From: CAYMPH01 sp964392365
GTDB lineage: Bacteria > Spirochaetota > UBA4802 > UBA5550
Length of the DNA stretch: 61,920 nt
Assembly (NCBI GenBank): GCA_964392365.1
Contig: CAYMPH010000022.1
Location: 1 to 61,920, forward strand
Direction: 5' to 3'
Under the pieces are notes generated by a model, which saw nothing but the letters and a program-made list of their open reading frames with translations, ran no database searches and was not told the origin of the DNA. How positions within the stretch are numbered: position 1 is the stretch's first letter; each line of letters begins with the position of its first letter. The translations under genes were made by a program, and so were the position numbers. Shown piece after piece: positions 1-7,005 of the stretch.

Positions 1-1159
1 TGTTCTGATAACAGCGCTTGCATGCAGGGAAAAGACCATCCGGGCTGTTCCTGAGTTCTTTCCTGAATTTTACAGCTCTATCATTGTTGTAAAGTTCAAG
101 CATTGGTTTATCTTTAATATTTCCAAGTGAATATTCAGGATAATCTGCGCAGAAGCCGACATTTCCATCATAATGAACATTCACAGAAAACCACGGGTTG
201 CCGCATTTATTTCTGACAATTGTAAGCAGGTCTGAATAAAATGTTCCTATTTTACTCGGTCTGATAAGAGGTACAGTTACGATAGGATAGCCGTTATCTA
301 TCTTGTGAACACGGCTAAGAATTTCCTGGAATTTTTCTCCATCTATCCCTTCATTAAATCCAGTATTGAAGCCGTCCCAGTAAATAGCGTCAATATCTAG
401 ACGGTCCTTCATGAATTTAACATGCTCTTTCCCTATCTCATCATTCATATATGTTCCGAGATTTATATAATGCCAGGACAGGCCTTTATCTGCAAGAGAT
501 TCTGCAAGCTTATCCAGGTATAGATAATTCATATTGTTTACAACAGTAACAACACTGATATGAGGCAGCATTGAATTCTGGCGTTCTTTTTCACGCTTCA
601 AAGCTTCAAGACCGGCTATTACTTTCTTAAAAGAGCCTTTGCCCCGGATTTTGTCATTAATATCTTCAAAGCTGTCCAGGGAAACAAAGATCGTTGTCCA
701 TTGATCGCGCACTATTCTTTCTGCGTTTTCAGCAAGTTTTGTTCCGTTTGTATTAACTGCCACCAGTGGAATATGCTTTAAAATTTCCGGAACCATATCC
801 ATAAAACCCGGATATGTTAACGGCTCTCCGCCCCATAAATAAAAAACTCCGGCCTTGCCGTGAAGTTCTTTTGCAAGTTCAATATATCTATCTGCCGGCA
901 GTATCTTTTTCTCTTCATCAATTGCGAATTTACCCTTTAATTTGCCTTTTACTCCTCTCTGGCCGCACATTACGCATGTAAGGTTGCAGCGCGGAGTAAG
1001 CTTTAAAGTTACAAGTGGGATATATTTGGATTTATAATCTTTTCGATTATATTGGAAGAAAACACCTTTGAAAATTCTAAAAAATGTCTCAATCAGTTTC
1101 CATGCTTTCCATGGATGATGTATTATCAGTTTAGGTATAATAGAGTAATTGCTTTTCAT
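1..1159 (-). CDS. Radical SAM protein with SPASM-type C-terminus (partial)
   Basis: The frame is open to the left edge, so the C-terminus lies outside the window. Translating the minus strand from an ATG at 1159 (AGGA about 9 nt upstream) gives an N-terminal stretch, then PRCNLTCVMCGQ near residue 60. This is the CxxxCxxC motif that binds the SAM-cleaving [4Fe-4S] cluster. It is followed by the GGEP motif (YLWGGEPLTYPGF) and an NTNGT strand, as in the radical SAM TIM barrel. Near the edge there are further cysteines (VGFCADYPEYSLGNI and FPACKRCYQ), the pattern of a SPASM domain holding auxiliary clusters. Family members modify peptides or act as enzyme maturases. The substrate cannot be inferred because no precursor peptide is visible nearby. 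The radical SAM call is firm; the specific role is unknown. Confidence 0.85.
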   Translation of the reverse strand, partial: MKSNYSIIPKLIIHHPWKAWKLIETFFRIFKGVFFQYNRKDYKSKYIPLVTLKLTPRCNLTCVMCGQRGVKGKLKGKFAIDEEKKILPADRYIELAKELHGKAGVFYLWGGEPLTYPGFMDMVPEILKHIPLVAVNTNGTKLAENAERIVRDQWTTIFVSLDSFEDINDKIRGKGSFKKVIAGLEALKREKERQNSMLPHISVVTVVNNMNYLYLDKLAESLADKGLSWHYINLGTYMNDEIGKEHVKFMKDRLDIDAIYWDGFNTGFNEGIDGEKFQEILSRVHKIDNGYPIVTVPLIRPSKIGTFYSDLLTIVRNKCGNPWFSVNVHYDGNVGFCADYPEYSLGNIKDKPMLELYNNDRAVKFRKELRNSPDGLFPACKRCYQN

Positions 1160-1365
1160 TATATATATCCTGTTCAGGAATTTTTATTTTAAATCGTCTC
1201 GAAATTTCATTTTTAAATATAACCGGCAGTTTCTCAAAATAGGTCATTATCTGTCAAGGAAATATGCTAAATATTTTTTTGTTGTATTATTAAATAAGTA
1301 ACGCAAAATCTGCATGATTTGCACTATTTATTGTGATTGCCGGATATTTATTAATTAAGTCAGGA

Positions 1366-1380
1366 TTGATATTATATCAA
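1366..1380. promoter_or_regulatory. Palindrome TTGAT-N5-ATCAA (possible operator)
   Basis: A perfect inverted repeat (TTGAT/ATCAA, 5-nt spacer) lies in the gap between two minus-strand genes. FNR sites are TTGAT-N4-ATCAA, so this one has one base too many in the spacer. A CRP/FNR-family regulator is encoded 1 kb away, but any link is a guess. Confidence 0.25.
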
Positions 1381-1447
1381 TCAAATCAGGAATATAGTAG
1401 GATATAATATTTATAACACATTGCATTTAAACTGTGCAGTATCATTA

Positions 1448-1500
1448 AATCCAATCTGAATAAGGACAAATATTTCCATATCCAGATTGGGTTTTTTTTT
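1448..1500 (+). terminator. Intrinsic terminator with no upstream plus-strand gene
   Basis: CCAATCTG (1451-1458) pairs with CAGATTGG (1483-1490), extended to about 11 bp by flanking A-U and G-U pairs. The inner loop can pair further (GGA/TCC), and nine T residues follow at 1492-1500. Both neighbouring genes run on the minus strand, so a plus-strand terminator here points to an unannotated plus-strand transcript within 1160-1500. Confidence 0.65.
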
Positions 1501-1501
1501 C

Positions 1502-2326
1502 TTAAATAATCTCCCCGTTTATTGAAACAACAAATTCTTTTACAAAAATATTTTTACCTGACATTTCAAGAGCCTTCTCAACAACATGATTCACCCCTCC
1601 GCAGCATGGAACTTCCATTCTTGCAATAGTTATTGATTTTACCGGATGATTTTTAATAATCATTGAAAGTTTTTCTATGTATCCGTCAATATCCTGATCG
1701 AGTTTAGGGCAGAACATTATAACTATTTTCCCTTTTAAAAATTTTTCATGAAAATTTCCATAAGCAAAAGGAACGCAGTCAGCAGCAACCAGCAGATCTG
1801 CATTATCGAAATACGGAGCGTTCGGATTTAAGAGCTTAAGCTGTACGGGCCACTGTGCAAGTTCAGATCCTGCATTTACCGGGCCGCTATTTGTTGCTGC
1901 ATGATTATGCTTTAGTCTCAGATCCTGAGGCGCGCTGCTCTGGCATCCGCATGCACTTACGGCTTTTTCTTTATATTCCGGAATTTTTATTTTGTTTTCA
2001 TTAAGATATTCAATTGCCTGTTTGAGGAATTTTTCCTCGCCGTGATCATTAAGATGTTTAAGATGTGCTTTTATTGTGTTCTCGCCATGTTTAACAATAT
2101 TACCCATAACTGTTTTTTCATCATAGGCTTCCGCTTCTCTTTCTTCGATAAATATAGCATTTTCCGGGCATGTTTTAATGCAGGCACCAAGGCCGTCGCA
2201 GAACAGATCGCTTATGAGTCTTGCTTTCCCGTCGATAATCTGAAGAGCGCCTTCCGGGCAGTCCGGCACGCATATGCCGCAGCCTGTGCATTTATCTGCA
2301 TCAATATTGATAATTTTTCTTTTCAT
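1502..2326 (-). CDS. Ferredoxin-like protein with two [4Fe-4S] motifs and a C-terminal Cys-rich domain
   Basis: The N-terminus holds two ferredoxin motifs: CTGCGICVPDCPEGA (C13, C16, C19, C23) and a second set in CDGLGACIKTCPENA. A central CGCQ follows, then a C-terminal domain with VAADCVPFAYGNF, MFCPKLD and VPCCGG cysteines. It is probably a soluble electron-transfer or redox-sensing protein. AGGAG lies 8 nt before the ATG. It is divergent from a CRP/FNR regulator with a TTGAC-N4-GTCAA palindrome between them. This layout resembles the HcpR regulon of anaerobes, where a ferredoxin-like gene (frdX) accompanies hcp. No hcp gene is in the window, so the assignment to nitrosative-stress defence is inference. 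The Fe-S binding call is secure. Confidence 0.8.
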   Translation of the reverse strand: MKRKIINIDADKCTGCGICVPDCPEGALQIIDGKARLISDLFCDGLGACIKTCPENAIFIEEREAEAYDEKTVMGNIVKHGENTIKAHLKHLNDHGEEKFLKQAIEYLNENKIKIPEYKEKAVSACGCQSSAPQDLRLKHNHAATNSGPVNAGSELAQWPVQLKLLNPNAPYFDNADLLVAADCVPFAYGNFHEKFLKGKIVIMFCPKLDQDIDGYIEKLSMIIKNHPVKSITIARMEVPCCGGVNHVVEKALEMSGKNIFVKEFVVSINGEII

Positions 2327-2376
2327 TTGATTCTCCTGTTAAAAGTGTTATTTTTATTTCAATAAAATGATTTAAT

Positions 2377-2421
2377 AACAATCTAATACATGTATTTAAA
2401 AAATGCATTGACTTAAGTCAA
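2377..2421 (-). promoter_or_regulatory. Candidate minus-strand promoter overlapping a perfect palindrome
   Basis: On the minus strand, TTGACT (2421-2416) is followed after 17 nt by TAAATA, a plausible sigma70 promoter for the ferredoxin-like gene. The -35 lies inside the perfect 14-bp palindrome TTGACTTAAGTCAA (2408-2421). That palindrome has the shape of a CRP/FNR-family site with GTCAA half-sites, as reported for HcpR. A regulator bound there would control both divergent genes. Confidence 0.5.
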
Positions 2422-2426
2422 CCTGC

Positions 2427-3095
2427 ATGCAAAAAAAAATTATGAATGTTGAACTTTTATTAAAAAAATCGGATTTTTTCAGTGAAATAAGCGATTCTGC
2501 AGTGCAGAAGCTTTCTTCAGTAGGATATATAAAGAAATTTCAGCAGGGGGACGTTCTATTCAGAGAGGGCGATAAAGGCACGGCTTTTTTTCTTCTGACA
2601 GAAGGCAGGGTGAAAATTTTTAAAAGCTCGCCGGACGGAAGGGAGATAATTCTGAAACTTATAAATCCGGGGGAGATTTTTGCCGAGGTTGTTCTTTTTG
2701 AAAATGATAAATATCCTGTAAACGCATCAGCTGCTGCAGATTCAGATCTTTTTGTAATTGAGAGAAAAGTTTTTTACTCCCTGCTTGATTCGGAAAATTT
2801 CAGAAATGATTTTATGGCAAAATTAATGAAGAAACAGAGATATCTTGCTGAAAGGATATTGTATATATCTGCATATGATGTTGAGGAAAGGTTTTTCAGA
2901 TTTCTTGCATCCCATTACGGAGTCAAAGATGTATATGATATTGATATTTCAAAAAAGGAAATTGCAGAAGCAATAGGAACTATTCCTGAAACTTTTTCGA
3001 GGCTCTTAATGCGCTTAAAGGATAATGGGAAAATTGACTGGCAGGGAAACCGCCTTATTGTTGATAAAAAATGCTGGGCGGATTTGAATCTTTAA
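2427..3095 (+). CDS. CRP/FNR-family transcription regulator (HcpR-like by context)
   Basis: This 222-residue protein has the usual family length. Residues 15-125 read as a cyclic-nucleotide-type beta-roll (GDVLFREGDKGTAFFLLTEGRVKIF). A long dimerisation helix follows, then a winged helix with the recognition helix region KEIAEAIGTIPETFSRLLMRLKDNGKI near residues 178-205. No N-terminal cysteine set for an FNR-type Fe-S cluster is present, so the ligand is not obvious. HcpR members are thought to use haem. The start could also be the ATG at 2442; neither start has a clear ribosome site. The perfect palindrome TTGACTTAAGTCAA ends 5 nt before the first ATG, suggesting autoregulation together with control of the divergent ferredoxin-like gene. 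Confidence 0.85.
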   Translation: MQKKIMNVELLLKKSDFFSEISDSAVQKLSSVGYIKKFQQGDVLFREGDKGTAFFLLTEGRVKIFKSSPDGREIILKLINPGEIFAEVVLFENDKYPVNASAAADSDLFVIERKVFYSLLDSENFRNDFMAKLMKKQRYLAERILYISAYDVEERFFRFLASHYGVKDVYDIDISKKEIAEAIGTIPETFSRLLMRLKDNGKIDWQGNRLIVDKKCWADLNL

Positions 3096-3141
3096 ATATT
3101 TGACATAAAACCGGTTAATATTTTTTATATTAAAATTAAAT

Positions 3142-3249
3142 ATGTGTAAGTAAAGGGTATAAGGGGATAGAAGAGATAAGGAGATTTTATTTTTTTTTAT
3201 TTTACATCCATTATCTCATCCATCTCTAAAATCCCCACTTCTTACACAT
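3142..3249. repeat. Imperfect long inverted repeat, MITE-like
   Basis: ATGTGTAAG (3142-3150) is mirrored by CTTACACAT (3241-3249). Further matched blocks nest inside: GGGGAT with ATCCCC, GAGATAA with TTATCTC, AGAGAT with ATCTCT. The whole 108 bp could fold into one long hairpin around a T-rich loop. A partly similar purine-rich tract (AAGGATATAAGGTGATAGG) occurs near 12550, which suggests a dispersed family. It has no coding capacity. Confidence 0.5.
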
Positions 3250-3304
3250 TTGTAGAGAAGATTTTTTTTGAAGTTATCACAAATATTTAATCAGGAACAA
3301 TGAA

Positions 3305-4078
3305 ATGAAAATAGCAATATCCGGCAAAGGCGGAGTGGGTAAATCAACTGTTGCTGCAGCAATCGCGCTTTTAATGGCGAAAAACGGAAATAAAGTACTG
3401 GCTGTGGATGCAGACCCGGATGCAAATCTTGCATCAGCCCTGGGAATTCCTGCTTCAGATCAGAAGAAAATAGTAACAATTGCCCATAATAAAGAACTAA
3501 TCGAAGAGCGTACAGGTGCAGAAATCAATCAATACGGACAGATGTTCAAGCTCAATCCGGAAGTTTCGGATATAGCGGATAAATATGCATTTAATTTCAA
3601 AGGAGTATCTCTTCTTGTGCTTGGAGCAATCAAGGGCGGCGGAGCAGGATGTGCATGTGCTGAGAGCACGCTTCTGAAAACTCTGGTGCAGCATCTGGTG
3701 CTACATCAGAATGAAGCTCTTGTAATGGATATGGAAGCAGGCATTGAGCATCTTGGCAGATCAACTGCAGGCAGTGTTGATGAGATGATTGTAGTTGTTG
3801 AGCCGGGTCAGAGATCTATTGATTCTGTAAAACGCATAGTAAGAATGTCCGGGGAGATAGGGATTCGCAGGATCAAGCTTGTGATTAACAAGGTGCATTC
3901 ACCGGCTGATGAGGATTATATCAGGCAGGCGTTGCCGGATATTGAAATAATTGCAAGCATTCCATATACTGAAAAACTTCTGCAGACTGACCGTGACGGT
4001 ATTTCAGTTCTGGATATGGCTGATTCGGAACTTCTGGAAATATTTCAGAAAATTTTAACTGGAATTGGTTTGAAGTAA
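3305..4078 (+). CDS. cooC: CO dehydrogenase maturation ATPase CooC
   Basis: This is a 257-residue MinD/ParA-like P-loop ATPase that helps load nickel into the CO dehydrogenase C-cluster in the cytoplasm. It opens with the deviant Walker A GKGGVGKST (residues 7-15). It continues with VDADPDANLASALG and carries a CxC pair, C116-A-C118, in the context GGGAGCACAEST. This CxC is the nickel-binding dimer-interface motif of CooC. DMEAGIEHLGR is the Walker B-like region. An AGGA box lies about 9 nt before the chosen ATG. It is the first gene of the Wood-Ljungdahl cluster that includes acsA 3 kb downstream. A second, different CooC-like ATPase at 5284 suggests division of labour between CODH and ACS. 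Family call is firm. Confidence 0.92.
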   Translation: MKIAISGKGGVGKSTVAAAIALLMAKNGNKVLAVDADPDANLASALGIPASDQKKIVTIAHNKELIEERTGAEINQYGQMFKLNPEVSDIADKYAFNFKGVSLLVLGAIKGGGAGCACAESTLLKTLVQHLVLHQNEALVMDMEAGIEHLGRSTAGSVDEMIVVVEPGQRSIDSVKRIVRMSGEIGIRRIKLVINKVHSPADEDYIRQALPDIEIIASIPYTEKLLQTDRDGISVLDMADSELLEIFQKILTGIGLK

Positions 4079-4186
4079 TATTAGACATTGATTGAAAGAT
4101 TTTATAAGTTATGTGAACCCAGGTGAATGTCCATAAAATGATTTATTGAGATTCCCTTATAATAATAATTAACCCGGAGAAAAAAA

Positions 4187-5263
4187 ATGACAATTAAAAA
4201 ACCGTTTCTTGCAACAGCCATAGGAAGCTTTCCGTACGATAATGCGGATAAAGCTCTTGATTTAATATTCGAAACTATTCCTGAATCGCCGCTCTGGCCA
4301 CAGCTTCCAAAGCTTGGACTCAATGAGCAGATGGAGATTCAATACTCTGAAGGAATGCCGTGTGTTGTATATGACAAAGAGAAGGGACGCATGTTCTTTA
4401 AAACTGACGGAGACTATTCCGAGGAATTCGGCGCTTTTTATGAAACATATATGACAGCAATGGATCCGTCTGACGGCACAGGCGACTGTTCAGCTATGGC
4501 GATCAGTCCTGAGTTTTCAATGGGCATAGTTGCATTCGAGGATCGCCTGAAATCTATCGGCGGGAAAAGGCCTTTTGTAAAAGTTCATACAACAGGACCA
4601 TGCACGGTTTGCCTTGCTGTTGTGGACGAAAACAAACGAGCTATATATTATAATGAAGAATTCCGCGATGTTATAACCAAAGCGCTCGCAATGAAATGCC
4701 GCTGGCAGATTCAGAAGTTCAAGCCATATGCTGATAATGTAATCTGTTTTATAGATGAACCTGTTTTATCTGCATTCGGGTCTTCCACCTATATATCAGT
4801 CAAGCGTGATGATGTTATTGGATTAATTAAAGAGATGGTGGATGCAGTTCATGCAGACGGCGCTCTTGCAGGTGTTCACTGCTGCGGAAATACGGAGTGG
4901 AGCATTCTTATTGATGCAGGAGTTGACATAGTGAATTTTGATGCTTTCGGGTACGGCGAGACAATTGCGATATACAAGGATGCTGTGAAGAAGCATCTTG
5001 AAAGAGGCGGACTTCTTGCCTGGGGCATAGTGCCTACATCGTCTGTAATAAATGATCAGAGCGTGGATTCACTTGCAGCGCATCTTGAAAAAATGATAGA
5101 TCATCTTTCAAAAAATGCCGGAATAGATAAAAAGCTGATACTTGATCATTCGATTATAACACCATCTTGCGGTACAGGCTCAATGCAGGTTGCTGAAGCT
5201 GAGAAGGTTTTTAAAACACTTGGGGCTTTATCAGGCGTTTTAAGAACCAGGTACGGATATTAA
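4187..5263 (+). CDS. MetE/UroD-superfamily methyltransferase-like protein
   Basis: This 358-residue protein resembles the C-terminal catalytic barrel of cobalamin-independent methionine synthase and the MtaA/UroD group. Features seen are an N-terminal ATAIGSFPY, a central FIDEP (residues 188-192), H231-C232-C233 in GVHCCGNTEW, and C328 in TPSCGTGS. H231, C233 and C328 would fit the His/Cys/Cys zinc site that activates a thiol or corrinoid acceptor in this superfamily. The full MetE N-terminal half is absent. It sits between cooC and the AcsF-like gene with a short gap on each side, so a role in methyl transfer to or from the corrinoid protein is plausible. The reaction itself is not shown by the sequence. 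GGAG precedes the ATG. Confidence 0.75.
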   Translation: MTIKKPFLATAIGSFPYDNADKALDLIFETIPESPLWPQLPKLGLNEQMEIQYSEGMPCVVYDKEKGRMFFKTDGDYSEEFGAFYETYMTAMDPSDGTGDCSAMAISPEFSMGIVAFEDRLKSIGGKRPFVKVHTTGPCTVCLAVVDENKRAIYYNEEFRDVITKALAMKCRWQIQKFKPYADNVICFIDEPVLSAFGSSTYISVKRDDVIGLIKEMVDAVHADGALAGVHCCGNTEWSILIDAGVDIVNFDAFGYGETIAIYKDAVKKHLERGGLLAWGIVPTSSVINDQSVDSLAAHLEKMIDHLSKNAGIDKKLILDHSIITPSCGTGSMQVAEAEKVFKTLGALSGVLRTRYGY

Positions 5264-5283
5264 TAAAAAGGAAATTTATTCCA

Positions 5284-6054
5284 ATGAGTTATACAATAGC
5301 CATTACAGGCAAAGGCGGAACGGGCAAAACTACTGTTGCAGGACTTCTTGTGACAGCACTGTTAAAAAAAGGATGCGAGCCTGTGCTTGCTGTGGATGCG
5401 GATCCGAATTCATGTCTTGACGGAGTGCTTGGCGTTAAAGTTGAAAAATCTGTCGGCGGAGTAAGAGAAGAGGTGCGCGACGAAGCATCTAAAAATGCTG
5501 CATCCGGAATTGCAAAACGTGAGTGGCTTGAGCTGAAAATTTCCGAGAGTCTTGTCGAGGCAGAAGGATTTGATCTCATTGCAATGGGACGTCCTGAAGG
5601 GCCGGGATGTTATTGTTTTGCAAACAATGTTTTAAAAGATGTTATCAATCAGATTGCGAAAAATTATCCTTATATTGTTATAGATAATGAGGCAGGACTT
5701 GAAAATTTATCACGCCGCATAGTTCAGAAAGTTGACCTTCTATTAATGGTAGGTGATCCGTCGAAAAGAGGACTTGATACAATTAAACGCCTGTATGACC
5801 TTGCAGCTGAAATGAAAATGGAATATGCAAAGCTCGGCATAATAGTCAACCGCACAAAGAATGAAATTTCACAGACTGTACTGGATGACTTGATAAGCTA
5901 TACAAAAGCTGATTATTTGCTGAAACTTCAGGACGATCCTGAACTTGCAGAATTCGCAGAGCGCGGTGATAAGATACAGGGACTTTCACAGACGAATCCG
6001 GTTTTTGTTAAGGTAGTGGAGTTTCTGGATGAAACATTTATAAATTTCAGATAA
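5284..6054 (+). CDS. acsF: AcsF/CooC-like ATPase, probable acetyl-CoA synthase maturation factor
   Basis: This is a second MinD-like ATPase of 256 residues. It has GKGGTGKTT at residues 9-17 and AVDADPNSCLDGVLG next. It has a C109-Y-C111-F motif in GPGCYCFANN that replaces the GCACAE of CooC. VIDNEAGLENLSRR follows. AcsF proteins of acetogens activate the nickel site of acetyl-CoA synthase, and the CYCFANN signature matches that subgroup. It begins 20 nt after the MetE-like gene, consistent with one transcript. The distinction between AcsF and a second CooC rests on this motif and on proximity to acsB, so the symbol is less certain than the family. Confidence 0.8.
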   Translation: MSYTIAITGKGGTGKTTVAGLLVTALLKKGCEPVLAVDADPNSCLDGVLGVKVEKSVGGVREEVRDEASKNAASGIAKREWLELKISESLVEAEGFDLIAMGRPEGPGCYCFANNVLKDVINQIAKNYPYIVIDNEAGLENLSRRIVQKVDLLLMVGDPSKRGLDTIKRLYDLAAEMKMEYAKLGIIVNRTKNEISQTVLDDLISYTKADYLLKLQDDPELAEFAERGDKIQGLSQTNPVFVKVVEFLDETFINFR

Positions 6055-6072
6055 AAAATTTGTATGGAAAAT

Positions 6073-6116
6073 AATCCCACGTAGGGGTTTAAAATTTTGA
6101 ACCCCTACGTGGGATT
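6073..6116. repeat. REP-type hairpin upstream of RAYT
   Basis: A 44-nt near-perfect palindrome: AATCCCACGTAGGGGTTT is mirrored around AAAATTTTGA, with one T-G mismatch. Its core GGTTTAAAATTTTGAACC is shared with two other hairpins, one inside and one after the transposase gene; the outer stem (CCCACGTA) differs. It is a probable cognate substrate of the RAYT enzyme. Confidence 0.8.
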
Positions 6117-6170
6117 AAACACCTGCTAATCCCATAAAAAGAATTTTAATATTATCCACTCAATCGTATT

Positions 6171-6198
6171 AATATTAGAGAATTTATTTTCTAATATT
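6171..6198. repeat. Short inverted repeat just before the RAYT start
   Basis: AATATTAGA (6171-6179) pairs with TCTAATATT (6190-6198) across a 10-nt loop, ending 5 nt before the ATG at 6204. No ribosome site is visible, so the hairpin may limit translation of the transposase. Confidence 0.45.
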
Positions 6199-6203
6199 AT
6201 AAT

Positions 6204-6737
6204 ATGGCAAACAAAACAAAAATATTTTATCGCCGTTCAATACGTCTGCAAGGATTTGATTATTCACAATCCGGTGCATATTTTATAACTATATGCACAA
6301 AAAATCATGAATGTCTTTTTGGAGATATTATTGGCGGAAAAATGTTTTTAAATGAATTCGGAAAATTTGTTAAACATTGCTGGAATGGAATACCCGATCA
6401 TTTTCCAGATGTTGTTTTGGATGAATTTGTTATTATGCCAGATCATATCCATGGAATTATTGTTATTAATAAAAAATCCGTAATACCCGTACGGGTTCAA
6501 AATTTTGAACCCGTACAAATGATAAATCAATACCAGCATATAATACCGAGATCAATTGGCTCAATTATTCGCGGCTTTAAAACAGGTGTTACGAAATTTT
6601 TCAGACAAAATACCGGAATTCATGTTGTATGGCAGCGGAATTATTATGAAATAATAATCAACGATGATATATCTTTATTTCGAATTCGTGAATATATTAA
6701 AAATAATCCGATTAAATGGGAAAACGATGAAATATAG
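6204..6737 (+). CDS. REP-associated tyrosine transposase (RAYT, Y1_Tnp/IS200-like)
   Basis: This 177-residue single-strand DNA transposase-like enzyme has RRSIRLQGFDYSQSGAYFIT at the N-terminus. The HUH metal motif is MPDHIHGII (near residues 76-84), and the candidate catalytic tyrosines are in WQRNYYEIII (near residues 146-155), followed by IREYIKNNP. RAYTs are domesticated IS200/IS605 relatives that act on REP hairpins. Three hairpins with a shared GGTTYAAAATTTTGAACC core accompany it: one upstream, one overlapping its stop codon, and one inside the gene. The internal palindrome is translated as RVQNFEP between the HUH motif and RSIGSIIRGFK. It interrupts the acs cluster between the AcsF-like gene and acsA, so it is a probable late arrival. 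All family motifs are intact. Confidence 0.92.
   Translation: MANKTKIFYRRSIRLQGFDYSQSGAYFITICTKNHECLFGDIIGGKMFLNEFGKFVKHCWNGIPDHFPDVVLDEFVIMPDHIHGIIVINKKSVIPVRVQNFEPVQMINQYQHIIPRSIGSIIRGFKTGVTKFFRQNTGIHVVWQRNYYEIIINDDISLFRIREYIKNNPIKWENDEI
6489..6516. repeat. Perfect 28-nt REP-like palindrome inside the RAYT coding sequence
   Basis: GTACGGGTTCAAAA is followed directly by its exact reverse complement. The core matches the hairpins at 6073-6116 and 6733-6782; the outer stem (GTACGG) is different but fully paired. It is read in frame as a VRVQNFEPV segment of the transposase. Confidence 0.85.
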
Positions 6738-6782
6738 TAAGATGTAAGGTTTAAAGATTTTGAACCCTTACATCTTACTATA
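6733..6782. repeat. REP-type hairpin overlapping the RAYT stop codon
   Basis: TATAGTAAGATGTAAGG and CCTTACATCTTACTATA form a long stem around a TTTAAAGATTTTGAAC core. The transposase TAG (6735-6737) lies in the left arm. No T-run follows, so it looks like a transposition substrate more than a terminator. Confidence 0.8.
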
Positions 6783-7005
6783 CAGGAATTAACCCCAAAT
6801 AAACCACTTGATTCTCCAAGTCTATGTTAAAAAATGGCAAACATAATATAAATTGTCTTTTTTAGGACAGCTTAAAAAATTTAATTGGAATAATCAGATA
6901 AATGAATATATTATTATGAATTCCCTGCATTATTTTCATTATTCTTATTGAATTTTTTTGTCGGGTCTACCTATTTGACTTTTTAACTACTAAGGAGCTA
7001 ATTAA

